Source of the DNA: Collybiopsis luxurians FD-317 M1
Taxonomy: Eukaryota; Basidiomycota; Agaricomycetes; Agaricales; Omphalotaceae
Reading direction: 5' to 3'
Assembly (NCBI GenBank): GCA_000827265.1
Contig: KN834802.1
Span: 194,128-258,127, forward strand
Length of the DNA: 64,000 nucleotides
Shown here: one piece after another, positions 20,040-33,560 of the stretch
Layout of the letters: each line of letters begins with the position of its first letter
Position numbering within the stretch: the first letter of the stretch is position 1
Notes under the pieces: generated by a model
What the model saw: the letters and a program-made list of their open reading frames with translations, nothing else
Database searches by the model: none
Told to the model about the DNA's origin: nothing
Translations under genes and position numbers: made by a program

Positions 20040-23000
20040 GATAAATCCTTTGTCCAGCATTTCATCAATATATTCTTTTAAGGTTTTCAACTCCAGCTCC
20101 GACATATTATACAGCCTTCCCAAGGATGGTAATTTTCCATCCTCTGTGTTGATTTCAATATCATAGGGCCTATGCTCTGGAAGTGTTTTGGCTTCTGCAG
20201 CTGCAAATGTCTTTGCAAATTGATGATACTGCTGTGGTACATGTTTATTCAGAACATCCTCATCAGTGGCTAATGAAGCATGTTCCGAAACCCAAATAAA
20301 TCTTTTTTCCTCTTTTCCAGGTTTTGGTTCTGCTTCTTGGCACAGCCTTTGCTGCTCTTTTACTTGTTGTTCATATAGTTCCCATTCATGTACCACTCCT
20401 TTAGGTTTATAATGAAAGTCAAATGCTTTGCAGCCTTCTGCTTTCAATTTTGCAAAGGTGTTTGCATTTACTAACCCAATTTTATGCCCTCCCCTTGTAC
20501 TTGACTAACATTCATTAAGCTTGATATTATTATCAGTTGGGTTCTGTATCATTATGTTATTTTGGGTGTCAATATCTTGGGAGAGTTTGGTGTCTGGATT
20601 CTCTTGCTTTGAGGGAAGTTTATGTGAACTAGGTGATAGAGAGGTTATTCCTATATTGTTGGATGTTGCCTCAGTATCACAACATTTTTCTAGGTCCCTT
20701 TTTACAGTATTATTCCCAGATATATTAGTATCTCCTGCTTGTTTTTCTTTCAAATATTCTTCATACTCATCTTCCCTTAAAAAAATTGGATCTTGAATTT
20801 GTAGTACTGGTGTGTTATCCAGTTCTTCTGGTACTTCTTCTATATCAATTTGATCAGTGGATTGGTGTTTTTGTGATCTTACTCTTTTTAGAATTTTCAC
20901 TTTCATCTCCAGTAAGTATAGGCTCGATTTCTTCTGTAGATTTGTCAGATTTCTTTTTTATACTCTTGCTATCCTCTGAATCTGAAACACTATCAGAGTC
21001 ATCACTAGGAGATGGTGGTGGTGGTGGACCAGAAGGTGGTTCTTCTGGTGGGCCTCCTCCTCCTGTTACTATTTCAACTGTTTCACATTGTTTTCCTTTT
21101 CCAGGGATGTTTGGGTAGGATGGAACCCAGTGTGGTGCCTGGTTAATGGTAGAAGGTCCTACTCCTGGGTGGTTATCCCTTTGGAAAGGATTCACTGGGT
21201 TTATATCTCTTATATTCCCTGGTTGGTGAGACATATGAGGTGGAATATCTCTCATCATCATTTTTCTTGGGATTCCCCTAGCTTGAGATATGGATCTGCC
21301 TTGTGATGAGAGTTTGCTATATTCATCTTGTTCATTTTTCTTTTGAGCAATTAAATTAGCAGCAATTTCAGCTTTATTCTTTTGCCAATTGTTTGCTCTC
21401 TGTTTGCTATGACTACTTCTCCTAGAATAGGGAGACTGTTGTTTATTTTCTTGGACAGACTTTCATCTGGCAATATTTTGCTGGTATGAGAATTGATCTC
21501 ATGTAACTCTCTTGAGGTATCAGCTGATGGAGCAGCAGGGGCATGCATAGCATGTTTCAACCATTCTCTTATTTCAACTGGTACTTCTTCAAGCAATATT
21601 TCTTGTTGTTGATTATCCTGTAAAATAGTTAGTGAACTTCTATCTTCCTCACCTAATTGTTGTTCTTGAATACTATTCATGATAGCTTGTTGTTGTTGCT
21701 GAAACTCTTGCTCATTCTCTGGATATGGTGGAACTGGGTCCTCATCCTCAGTATTTCCTGGAGTAGGTAAGTATTCTACCCTGTTTGTCTTGAGTCTCTT
21801 GAGTTTTCAGTCCCATAATGGACCCTTCTTGGTACTATAATAGGTCTTGATAAAATTTCTATAGGTCCAGATGACTCAGTGGTTCCAGAGGAGTTTTCTT
21901 CAGATCCTGATGAAATTTGAATCAATCCCCTTTGCTGCAGTGGGTAAGGGGTCTGGTAATTCCTGTATATATTTGACACATTAGTGGATCCATGATAACC
22001 ATCAGCTCTTAAGGAGCTTCTATGTTGATGGTTGTTTTCTCCATTGGAATGTCTTGAGCTTGACCCTACTAAAGATTACTTGGTAGATCCCACGGAAGGA
22101 GGCAAAGGAATCATGTGTGGTGAGACTGAGAGTCCTAGATTTGCAGGTGGAAAGGTAGAGGGTATGGTGGGATCATTAATTGAAATTTCAAATTCTGGCT
22201 GATGTCTCCTTTCCTCTGCCCTTTGTAGGAAATAGTGCCCAGGTCCCATCTGTACATCTTCAAATATTTCTGGGTTATATCCACTAAAATCTCCTCTGAT
22301 TATTTGTTGGGCTAATTGTATCCTGTCATAGAGCTGGTATGAACACTTATTCCTAACCCCTATTCATTTTCCTTTTACTATACACCTTTCACATGACCAC
22401 ATTTATGACTAACTTTCATATCAATACCTTTTGGACATATGACTCCTTCCTATCTCCACTCCGCATGGTATCATTGTTCTTTTTCTATTTCATTCCCACT
22501 GTCATTGTTTTATTAATGAACTGCTCCTTGTTTCTCTTCTTGCATCTGTCGCATGACCACATGCTCCATACCCTTTTATTCTTGTAGCTGTCACTTAGCT
22601 GTTGTCCTCCAGTAGCATTAGCTTCTTGTCTTATCCTCCAGTAGCATTAGTCCCTTGCACAGCTTACTACAGTATATATACCTACCGTCTGTAACCTGAG
22701 TCCCCATCTTGACCTCTCTGTTGATTGGGACCAGGTGAGTATCCTGCCTGTACCAGTAGACTAGTTAATTAACTCTGTTGATTGGGACCAGGACCCACCT
22801 CTGTTTAAAAACTGATCATTGCAAAGTCACTCCACTGTACACCGCTTTGTGACATATCCATCCAGTTTCAGTCATATGATCTCCTATAGGTATATGAAGG
22901 GAATGTATAATATTTTGAATTTCAGCAGCAATTTGTGAATAGCCTAGACTATTTGCTCTCTCCCGTCAGTCAGAGGGATTGCTTTCTCTATGCTGTTGGT

Positions 23001-24747
23001 TACCTTGAGGAGACTGGAATGGCAAGGGATAAAGAGAAGGGATTGTAGAATCTGAAATAATAGTTTCAAATTCAGGCACTTGTGTGCATTGCTCCAAACT
23101 TCTCATAACTACCAGATTTGCTTGGTTTTGTAATCTGGGCAATGCCTCTACCACAATTCCTTCATTATCACCTTGCAAAATCCTTCACAGTAGTCTTATC
23201 CAGCCAGTGGGAGTGCACTCTTGTAGGGATTGAATTCCAATTTGTTGTAACTGATTTTGGATTTCATCAGCTAATTCTATAATTCCTTGATTAGTTGCAT
23301 TTAACCATTGAATACCCCTTTCCCCAGGAGGGAATGATGTTACTAAATTAGTCAATTCTTCTGATGACTGGTTTAGAGTTGGGGATTGTGACAACAAAGT
23401 ACTCCTGGGTGAATGTGTGGGATTTTCATTTATAGGTATATTATGCATTGGAAGGAATGATGGCAACTGGGCATTATATATAACATTATTATATGCATGG
23501 TTGCGTGTTGCCCTATCTAGTTCTTAAAGTATCTGTAAATTGTTCTCTTCTTGCATTCTCTGTAAAACTTTTGCTGTTACTGAACCTTCTACATCATTCA
23601 TTATCTGATGCAAAAGTCTTAGCCACCCCACTACTGTTCTACCTTCATGTATGCCCAATCTAGCCATTACTTGACAGATTTGCTCTGCAACATCATGCAT
23701 TTCAGCTTGAATATTATTATTTAATATTGGTCTGATATTTTCAGCAAGATGTGTTGTACTTTGAGGAATAGCACTTGATGTATTATGAGTGGGCCTTACC
23801 AATTGTGGATTAATTGGACTTTCACTCATAATTTCTCTATACCTATTTGCATAGGTTCTCCTGAACTCACTCAAAGGGGTTTTTGCTATGACTGGGGGTT
23901 CTCTTGGAATATTTGACAAATTCCTAATGCTGGTTGTCTGGCCTCTAGCTGTAGCTGTATGGAATGAACCTTGCTGAGACCTGGATTCAGTACTAGCAAT
24001 TATGGGTTGTCCTTGTATAGAAAGGTTATGCACTTCTTCTTCTATCTGTCTTGCTGGAGGAGTAGATTGCAAAGGCATAGACCTATCTGATCCTAATAAC
24101 TCTGTTTGTGGGTAGACAATGACCTCGGTCTGTCAACTTTCAATACTATTACCTGATTGGGGAATAGCATGATAGAAAACACTAGGTGTACTAGGTGTTT
24201 TATATCTTACTGCTGCTGCTTCTCTAGATTCTGTAGTATTTGCTTGTGGGCTAGTACTAAGAATTTTTTCTGAATTATGTGGAGAGTTCCCAACTCCATG
24301 ATACTCAAGGGCTAGTTCAGCAAGTAATTGTTGTCCAGTTGAAGGAATAGATGTTACTCTTTCCTCTGGGATAGGCCCCAATGGATTATTTAATTCTGTA
24401 GCTAAATCCATTTGTCCTGGCAATTGTTGAATAGGTAAGCCTCGTACTTCACAAGTTGGGTAAGGGTGACCTATAAAACTTTCATATGAATGCTCCAATT
24501 CACATGGTGCTGTCTCTCTGAGATGAGCAGGTGATGGAATAGTTGGTGATGCTGAATGTGCACACACCAAATTACCTAAACAATTTCCTCTCTGAGGAAA
24601 CTGATGGGAAGTTGGAGTTGCTTCCAACTGTTGGGCAGGTTGGTTCATAACCCTTGTAAAATTACAGGAATTTGGGGTTAGAACATGAATTGAGTATGGG
24701 GTGTAGGGTATATTTTCGGTGTGTGTATTTGTTGTTCTCGTAACCAT
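20040..24747 (-). pseudogene. Gypsy gag-like and linker region, broken and internally deleted
   Basis: Successive minus readings begin with a Met at 24747 (VTRTTNTHTENIPY). They run through Gln/Asn/Ser-rich segments (24078-23524, 23466-23185, 23178-22966, 21979-21776, 21680-21351) and a Gly/Pro-rich piece (GGGGPPEEPPSGPPPPPSP, 21261-20854). The acidic piece 20906-20505 and the pre-RT linker 20447-20040 (WVSEHASLATDEDVL, HRPYDIEI) follow. The Pro/Gly-rich then acidic order is familiar from agaricomycete gypsy Gag. No CCHC zinc knuckle and no D-S/T-G protease motif is visible, so the capsid-to-protease section seems lost. Confidence 0.6.
22340..22960. repeat. Insertion in gag, possibly a solo LTR
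   Basis: No coding reading continues across this part of gag. It holds two copies each of CTCTGTTGATTGGGACCAGG (22719, 22774) and TCCTCCAGTAGCATTAG (22609, 22636). A TATA-like stretch (CAGTATATATACC) is followed by pyrimidine-rich sequence. That resembles the U3-R part of an LTR, but borders and target-site duplication could not be fixed. Confidence 0.35.
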
Positions 24748-24750
24748 TTA

Positions 24751-25652
24751 TTTGACAATGGAGTCTCAATATTATGTGAGGAATTGAATATGATATAAAC
24801 AGTATAGATTTGATCTGTTAATTCAAATGGGTATTAGGTATATTCTAGTTCACCAGATAATTGATTAATCTGGGGTTGTTAAACAAATGGCTTGAAAAAC
24901 TTGCTAGGTTAATTGAACCTTATGTGGAAATTGTATATACTGGAATGTTTTTTCAGTAATACAGTGATATATTGATTGGATAGCCGGAATAATTGTCAGT
25001 AAACAATGTGGTACAGAAGCTCAACTAGCTAGATCAGTGTTTGAGGTTACAAAATATCGAGACTAAAAACTTTTACTGTACATGGTGCGCTACTTCATAT
25101 ACTACAATACTATATAACGACATGTCACTGACATGTTTTTGGTGTGTTTACGCATTGTCACAATGTAGTTATGTGTAATTAACAATTTACATGTCACTGC
25201 CACATTATTATGCATAGCTATGATGTGGCTACACTTGCACATCAAATTGTTGTACATTTCTGTTGTTCCAGCACTGCATCACTTATGCCTTATGACAATT
25301 ATGTTCTATTTATCCAATTTCATTCTGATCCATCATATTAGCTGTCTGTTGACAGCAGATCATTCGTAGTCATTAGTTAGTAATTCAGACCAGTAACATG
25401 GAGCGCTTAGTCAGTGCTATGATTGTTTATTTGGTCCATGTCAGGTTTACTTCCTGACACACATTAATTGTATTGGCAGCAAGAGAAACTCAAAGATACA
25501 TATAGAGAGGTTTCAAGAAGAACATTATCAAAACTATACAATCTGACATTCTCAACAGTAATCCTAATCTACATGACCCTCATGCTGCCACTGCACTGAA
25601 TCACTTAATCCTTACTGTGTTTGCCTCCCATTGACAAGGGTGGCTATATATA
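24751..25652. other. Spacer upstream of gag, expected site of the 5' LTR
   Basis: The region has repeated ACATGTCACTG words (25120-25200) and AT-rich sequence but no ORF. The 5' LTR of the gypsy element should lie here, yet I could not match it to a partner near 17800. Confidence 0.35.
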
Positions 25653-28216
25653 ATGTGTTGGAATATGTCAAGCAATAACATGCATCTCGCTATGTACCTT
25701 CACAGTATCAATGGCTTTTACTTTCCATGCATTCCTATTGTCACAGCCTCAGCATCTGATGCGCATCCTCAACAACCTCGTATCTCTGTATCTTTGAAAG
25801 GGAAGGAGAGAGAGTCTAGGTCTGACAACCAGGACAATCCTGCTTCTGCAAACATGCAAGAGTGGATATATTCCAATGTCCCGGCTCTCCAGCACTCAAC
25901 ACAGTTGGAGATGCCCATTCACTATGTAGTTGCAGGTGTAACACCAGAGCGGGATCCCAAATCCAAAACTGAACACAAGTATTGTCCTGGAGACTGGGTA
26001 CAAATAAAGAGTGGCTACAATAAAGGAGATTTAGCTCTTGTGTCTGCCCCAGATCTGTGGATGGACTATGATTCCACCCAAGTACCAATCCTTCTGCTGC
26101 CACATCTTCCGAGAAGCCCAGGGGACTCGCTTCATTACCAAGCTACTTCTCTATAGCCTCCTCCTTCACCATTATTCTTTGATGAAGCTGTTGCTCTTGG
26201 GCAAGAGATGAACCTTGAAGCCATAATGCTCAACTGCTACCATACTGAGTGCTTCAAGAAATATCCATGTGGTCACCTTCAAGGATTTCTGTACAATGAC
26301 ATGCTCTTATGCGGCAGGCTTGTAGCCTTGCAAGAAAGACCACAGTGTTTATCTGCTGCTCCCCCTTTGACTATAGATCTTGATATCTTTGAATGTTTTG
26401 CATGTTCCCAGCATCCTGCTGTATGCGGCTCATGGCTTCAAATGCCAATTCCTTTGACATGGTCCTTTTCCAAAGGAGAGGAGGTTCACATCTTTGAACC
26501 ATTTGGATGTGAATACACAGGCCCTCTCCTGCCAAAAAGCTGTCATGGTACTATCGGCACCCTCCAGACGGTTCAACCTATGTCTTGCAGGGTAGCTTTC
26601 AGCCTCAAGGTTTTCTCCTTGACCACCATCCTCTTACAGAGAAACTTTGGTAATATGGACATTGTGTTCATACCATCCATTGATGGCCTCAGTCTGGTAA
26701 TGGCATGTGATCCTTTGTGGTGTTCAGTCTCTGTGCTTCTGAATGATGGGACTGTACAGCAGCTCAAGCAGCAGGCCAGGGAGGAAAGTGTAACTCGTTT
26801 GCTGAATAATGAGCACTTCTCATCAACAGTAGTCAAGCCAGTTCAGAGCTTTGCTCTGAATTCTGTGTATAAGGCTCCATCCTTGACCAACATCAGTGAT
26901 ATTTCCTCATCCATAGCTGCAATGATCCAGCTGGTCTCTTCTCAAAATTTGCCATCACCTAAATCATCACAAGAATTTCACACACGCCAGGTGCCACAGA
27001 TTGGTACAGAGATCATAGTTACAAAACATGCTGTTAGAAAAGGCTATTGGGGTGTAGTGACCAATGTTCAATGAGACAATAGCTGTGCCAGTGGTCTGGC
27101 TGTAAACATTTGTTACAATATTGTGAATGCTGGAGACGAATGGCTGGACTACAATGTAGTTCAAAATGCTGAGTAAGATACCATCTCCGTCGCATCTAAT
27201 TTCTCATTTTGCTCATGTTCATAAACAGGTCTTTGCACTTTCTTCACAATTCGCCATACTCTGGACTAGACAACTATTATTGCTTCTGTACAGGGTATAT
27301 TCCTGAATATACAAACGTGCAAGCTGCTGCTATTGACATACACAATATCAAGCAACATGCTAATATCCTTTACAAAAAGGTTGTAGCGGCTGATGTGAGG
27401 GAGTACAAGACCCAGCTCAGAAGCCTAGTTCTTATGGATTACCTGCTACCCAACAAGTGGATTCTCAATCCTATCTGGCATTTATCTTTACATGATCTAG
27501 AATTATATATCCAAATTCACCATGGTCCATATGCCAGCAAAAATGATCAACTTGTCCACCTTGTCCTCTCTGGTGGTAGACTCCAGGTTCGTATGTCTCT
27601 CAATTGAAAGGACAAGCAAAAAAGCAAGTTCATCGAAATCTGTGTGGAGGACATATGTGACATCCCTGTGGGTGGCGTACATACCAAGAAGGTCAGCTCG
27701 AAGGTGTACAATGCAAGAGGTCTTTATCTCGTCGCTGATGCAAACGATGTCAAACTTCATCACCATGTTGGCAAACTGGTCTGTAGAATCAGCAATATGA
27801 CCCACAATGACAATGGCAATGTGCTCTGTGGTGACAGCTTGTACTTTGTCCAGAGGGTAAATCTCTACCCAATACCAGGAAAAGTCAGTTATGAGGAGGA
27901 AGTGATGGTCAATGAGAGGCCATTTGCAATCGACTATTCCTTCCTCCTACTTGTTCACCTTTCAGCTGCACTAAAGGCTGCTGGTAACCGGAAGATGTAC
28001 AATATCAGGACAGAGTTCAAAGGATGGATGTTGCCAGCTGAGGAACCAAATGGGCAGGAGAACAGTTATATTGCAAAATGGAAGAAAGCTGAGATTACTG
28101 TGAGCATGTATGGTTTAGCTGAATGGATTGAGAGAGCTCAGACAGGAAGAGGTCAAACTCCTCCTTCCCCCCTGCCACCTGGACTGATCGATTGGGAATC
28201 TGTATCGCTGATCTGA
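25653..28216 (+). pseudogene. KOW-motif (Spt5-like) gene relic
   Basis: Readings 25653-26156, 26208-27074, about 27290-27607 and 27644-28216 make one protein-like series. The first has a KOW motif (GDWVQIKSGYNKGDLALV, 25988-26041), the second another at its end (GTEIIVTKHAVRKGYWGVV). KOW modules occur in Spt5/NusG and ribosomal proteins and bind RNA or protein. No NGN domain is seen. In-frame TAG after TSL (26154) and TGA after NVQ (27072) are followed by sequence continuing in the same frame, so they look like CAG-to-TAG and CGA-to-TGA changes. The C-terminal third (IAKWKKAEITVSMYGLAEWI) is unrecognised. It lies directly upstream of, and in the same direction as, the KDZ relic. Confidence 0.6.
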
Positions 28217-28859
28217 AGCTAGACTTGGACTTGCTAGCTACGGATGTTAGATATGTACACTCAGTTTACTATGCTTGCATGTTTGATTCTGTGTTTCTCT
28301 ACTATGTCTGCCTCTTGATGTTACTCTTTTTTTAAATTTAAATCTGCTACCTAGCTTACTGCTGAAAGTATGTTAACATTGACTAAGTTCAATGATAAGT
28401 ACTCTAATATGCTCTGTTTTGGCTTGAATTTGAAGTGAAGATTCATAATAGTTGCTCTGCAATGCAAAAATCCAAGGCATCTGAAATGATGTTAAACTAA
28501 CTGTGCATTGAGCATGCACTTTGGGCCAACAATAGGTTTCAGGAAATCTGACAAAAAAGGAACTATACAATTATACATGTTGACTGTGCTTGTTCTTCAA
28601 CCTGACTTCCTTTCTTTCCCTCATTTCTCAGCTTGTGACCACAATGACATTAAATTATTGTTGGGATGTGAATTGATAAGAAAGAATAAGGGTGGGTACA
28701 CTGCACTGTTCAGTCTATTCAACTCTCATCCTTCTTTCAGGCTACTTCTATGCCACGCCCTTGACCACACAAAGCCAACTTGGTTTCGAACCCTGAACCA
28801 CTATCAACTCCTCCATGTTCCACATATGATCTCTTTCCCAGCTCTCCTCACTCTCAGTT

Positions 28860-31800
28860 ACTGACAAAGAGAGGGAAACCAGTACTATACCTTCCCAATG
28901 GACAAGCAATGTCTCAATGCCCCTTTCTGCCCATTCTGACTGGTCAGTTAGGGTTTTTAGAGCAACCAAATGACAATTGAGGATATGCACAAGAACACCC
29001 TTGTAGGGAAGAGTTGGCAGAGGAGCCTGTGGCAACTGCAACACCACTTCTACCTATTCCAATGCCTCATCAACAAAAGTGCCATGCTCAGGCAGCACAA
29101 TGGGAGAATGATGTTATTCCATATCTGACAGCACCATACATGAAATATCTGAAAGATTCAGCTGGAAGCGGTGAAGTGTGTTTGCATGAACCAGCCAATG
29201 GATCATGAGGTTCTAGTGGTTCAATTTAGCAGTGCATTAGTTCCAGCTGGTTCCATTGATTATGGTACTTATAATGATTTAGAAATTCAGAGAATCATTC
29301 TATAATACTGCACTTGTCAACTGGTGGCAATCCAGCTTATCGAGCACGGGCTCTTTGGGTGTGCTCCACTATGTCCAATTTTGGCTGCTGATAGATAACT
29401 GCTAGACTTTGTTACTCATCTTTTCTACTGAATTGCTCCAAATGTCACCGCTGTTTCAGCCACTATTGAAGACTTTTTGAAAGTGCAAGGATTTCAGCTA
29501 TGTGGTCAGGTATTATGTTTCAAATGCACAGCTTCATTTATGTTAATGTCTATCCAGGATACACTGTGATGTCGCTTTGCTAACTCTCTCTGCTGGTTTA
29601 ACATTCTTCAATTATGCACCAGTCAAGTAGTTGAAGTGACTGTACTTGAATCACAGAGGGGATTTCAGGAAGGTGTTGCAGAACATAGTGGATTAGAAAA
29701 CTTTCACAGGACTCAACTTCAAACCATCAAGGAGGAAGAGGAAGAGGAGCAGGAGGAGGAATGGGCTGGAATCAATGATGCACCGTCATTAGTGGACTCT
29801 ACTAGTGATGGTAGACTGAGTCCTATAAAATGAGTTCAAACAGAGGAACAACTGTTTGAGCTTCCAAGCCATCCTTCAGACTATCTCAGAGCAAGGTGTC
29901 TGCTATGCTTCAGCAGGGAATCCAGTTTCAAGGAAGGGTGAGCCTGTGTTGTTGTATCGCACTGTATAATACAATACTGACCTTTTGCTCCAGGTTCAGT
30001 GTGATAGTGGCAATCAATGCCTGCTGCATGCAGAAGCACAACAATCAGAGTACAATAGACCCTCCAATTGAACACCCCTCTAGTGTCTTTATTCCACCCA
30101 AAAAAGTGGCTATTTGGCAGGAATTTGTAGAGTGTGTGGCCAGCAATTAAAGGCCAATGTCAAAAAGAGAAACCAGAAATGCCTCCTGAAGATGATTGCT
30201 ATGAAGGCCCCCTCAAAGTACCAAATTCCACCTTAGACACTTGTGAAGAGAGTTTCACAGCCACTGATGGTGACAGGCAGAAAGTGAGCATGCAATTTTT
30301 TGACTCCACCACACTGATGAGTTTACTGTGCCGCCATGGCCAAGTTTTGTTCCTTGTCAACATGACTACTCCAGGTGAATGCCAGCATTATGCATTCTCT
30401 CTGATTGAGGAACTCTTCAAGCATCTGCCATCAAGCTACACCATAGGGATTCTGTACAACATTGTCTGCACACTGGACAGAAGCTGCACAAAATGAGACT
30501 TTTTGAAGGAATACCAAGAGAGGATTGGTTTTGCAATTTCAGTCTTTCATGTTTTTGGCCATGGGTGGGCATGCCAATGTATTTATCACCCTCGGAAGTG
30601 TATTGGCTTTGGTCTCTCAGATGGAGAAGGATGTGAGAGATTTTGGCACTCAATTAGTCAGCTTATCATGTATCTCAGGGTATGTGGGGTGAGTTCTTTT
30701 TATACTAAATGATCAGGTACATGAGTTTGATAGTTGATTAGCATTATACCCAGCTGTACACATTGAACTCCCAAATTCAACACAACAATTGCCATAGTCT
30801 CACTGGATTCAGCATGTGGCTTGTTCAGAAATGGAAGGCTGCCAAAGCAAAATGGGAGAAGGGGAATGAAGATGTTTTGTTCTCTATGTGCACCCTGCAG
30901 TTTCTGCATGAACAATGGGAGCTACAGGTGGTATCTCAAATGCACCCACTTCCCTGTGTGCATGTTTTTGATTCATAGATCAGTGAACTAACCCATAGGC
31001 ATCTAGGCCAATCACAATCCTCAGGTAAAAAGGAGATCGAGAAGGCCCTTCGACTATGCAAGGCCCAAGATACACTTCAGGACAGCGTTCAGCATCTCGA
31101 GGAAATTGTGATGGACCTATCAGCCAAGCAGTATGAGGTCCTTGAGGCTCAGGCAGAGCTACAGGTTCAGCACAAGAAGCTTGCTCAAGTGACCAAAGAC
31201 CTTACCACTCATGAATGCACCTTAGGGGTCAACAGGAGAAAGGAGTACTGACATCTTGCCTCCAGCCCATATATCAACTTGTGAATGAATGCTTGAGCTG
31301 TCAAGGAGCATTTGCACCAGAAGTTGCAGGCCCATAAGTTTGAACAGGACAGATTAGAATGTTCCTTTTGTTGTCAAGTCAATAGTAAGTTGCTTCTTCA
31401 CTGCCCCTTGTGCATGTGACCTCAGTGTATCCTTCAGCGTCCAAATGAAAACTCCATAATCACACAGAGCAAACAGTCAAATGCTGCAATCTGGGCATTC
31501 AATCACTGGCCCAAAGGTATAATAGACTCTGTGCAAAAATGGAGGAGCTAATCAAAACTCACCCCACCCCTGCAAATGCTGTGGCACCTAAGCCAATACC
31601 AACCAAAGAATTATTCTCACTTGATATCAATGATTCAATTTGGGATGATTTTGGTCTTGGGGAAGGCAATGATAATGGTAACCCTCCACTTTGGGCATCT
31701 GATGAACAGGTTCAGACTGGAATTTGTGGCATCCTGCTGAGAGATAGATGCAATGAAGAGCTTCTGTGATTGAAGCACAAGCGTGGAGTGGTTTGTGAGT

Positions 31801-32200
31801 GGTTCAGTGAAGAGTAGACAGTAATTATACATGTGATAACTAATACTCATGGTATGAAGTATTCATCTGATTTTTTTTGGTATATACCACTGACAATTTG
31901 TTTAGACCTGCACATTCTGCATCAACTGTGCCAGCGTCATCAAGACCTGGTCCTCTTCTGTGTCCTGTGGAAGAAGGCATTGTTGGCAATACTGGAGCTG
32001 GAGATGGTAGATTATTGGGGGCCAACAGAAGATGAGGTAGAGGCAATGCAATTGAAATTGTACTTGGATAAAGTCAAGGACAATGAGGAAGAGGATGGTG
32101 AGCATGAAGAACCAGATGAAGACAAGCTAGATATTGGGCTCTTAAAGTATATAGATGCAGTAGATATCACTGAAAGTGCAGAAGAGGGTGATGTTTAGGA
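28860..32200 (+). mobile_element. KDZ DNA transposon relic (CxC1-type KDZ transposase)
   Basis: Landmarks in order: QWENDVIPYLTAPYMKYL (29098); a cysteine-cluster region with IEHGLFGCAP-like sequence (29340); VAINACCMQKHNN; DPPIEHPSSVFIPPKKVA (30058); KVPNSTLDTCEESFTATDGD and FFDSTTLMSLLCRHGQVLFL (30218-30350); and FAISVFHVFGHGWACQCIYHPRKCIGFGLSDGEGCERFWHS (in pieces, 30530-30655). A C-terminal coiled coil and DDFGLGEG/PPLWASDEQV segment (31640-31720) follows. This is the pattern of KDZ (Kyakuja-Dileera-Zisupton) transposases with an N-terminal CxC1 cluster. Many stops and frameshifts show it is dead. Two putative catalytic Asp positions read Asn, while the DGEGCERFW Glu is intact. Terminal inverted repeats were not identified. 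Confidence 0.85.
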
Positions 32201-33560
32201 CATTCGCATGTGCTCATTAAATAATACTTAATGGAATTCTTTATATTTGTCTACCTCTCACAATACTTACAATTGTATTTCAATGAATATGAATGATATA
32301 TGTCGTGCTTCATATGCTGCAACACTATGGTGAAGTTGTATTAATGTTTATACTTGGCAGTAGAATTTACCTTGATTGGCAACATTACTTTATATGAAAA
32401 TTCTATTACTTGCTTTAGATACTTCATCATTTGCGGTCAAGCTTTGTCCAAACTTAGGGGCTCCTGTTAGCCATATTTCTATTACAACTACATCCAAATA
32501 TATATCTTCTTTATCTCTCAGAGCTCAGAAGGCCTCTTTGCACCCCCTCTTCACACTCATGCCGAATCGGGTTCTACCAATCTTGAAAGGTTGGTGAGTT
32601 TGATACAAATGTATTGGCAGGTTGCCGACTGGGAAAATATTATATCATAGGGACAGATAGCCTGAAAACTTTTGTCTGCATTTTTATTGTAACCCTGATG
32701 ATAATGATAATGCATGTGTGCGACTAGAAAACTTTGTTAGATAAAACATTGATGGGAGGTACTATACACCTACTTGGATGATCCATAACTAGGATATCCA
32801 GGATGCTGGATAGTCCAAAATAGTCCAAGCTAAGGATTAAACAGGGAGTCTTCACATCATGATACAGAGAGGAGGCTCTCCACACATTGAAATAAATCAT
32901 AACACTTATTAATTATAATATTGACAACCCAGATAAAAGATTGTATTGACCAGTATTCAATAAGGAAGGGCCATCTCACTATGACATACACTTCCATAGT
33001 TGGGACTAGGTTACTCCAACATCTAATCTCAGCTTGATCATTTTTTCCAGGTATTTTGGTTTACTGCAATGCATCATCAATGGGAATAAATGAATATACA
33101 TGAAGGAGAAGAATTGTGGCTCTTACAAAGAAACTCAAGCTTTATTCTCATACTAACAGGAATTGACTCACTCATCCCAATGTATTTGCATCAGCCTTGC
33201 AGGAGTCAAATTGAGAAGAGGTGTAAGCTGGAAAGAACTAACAGAATATATGGTAGAAATGCTGGATAAAATCTGAGCCTACCTGTCAGGTATTCCTCTA
33301 CCTTTACCTACCTACTTTTGCCACTTTTAGTCATTAGTACATTGGATATAGGTGTGTTTCCTGTTACAAAGGAATACAAATTGCTGCTAGTCCTTTGCAA
33401 TGTGTGATGAAATGCATAATAACTGAATGTTCCACTGCTGGATAGTCCAGCCTAATTGGATATACCATATTGGATTATCCATGTATTTGAGGCTTGGGAT
33501 ATCCCAGGGATTTGAGGCCTCTTAGGATAAACATATTTAGGTCACATTTTCCCTAGTATG
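32201..33560. repeat. Spacer with GGATAGTCC-type repeats
   Basis: The words GGATATCCAGGATGCTGGATAGTCC (in two parts) occur at 32800-32830, and CTGGATAGTCCAGCC, GGATTATCCATG and GGGATATCCCAGGG at 33430-33510. They are followed by TTTCCCTAGTATGG, matching TTTCCTAACATGG at the end of the 2996-3430 array. The shared words and shared end suggest two copies of one dispersed element. No gene is seen between. Confidence 0.5.

Larger units (their letters stand above)
17800..24750 (-). mobile_element. Decayed Ty3/gypsy chromovirus (LTR retrotransposon)
   Basis: On the minus strand, gag-like readings (24747 to 20505), RT (20036-19515), an RNase H end scrap, integrase (19444-18113) and a chromodomain (18061-17852) follow in the Ty3/gypsy order. 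Long terminal repeats could not be identified by eye. The element is inactive: there are TGA stops within pol at 20037, 19794 and 18875, gag lacks a recognisable capsid zinc knuckle and protease, and most of RNase H is deleted. A non-coding insert lies inside gag at about 22340-22960. Chromovirus integrases use the chromodomain to target heterochromatin. Confidence 0.85.
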
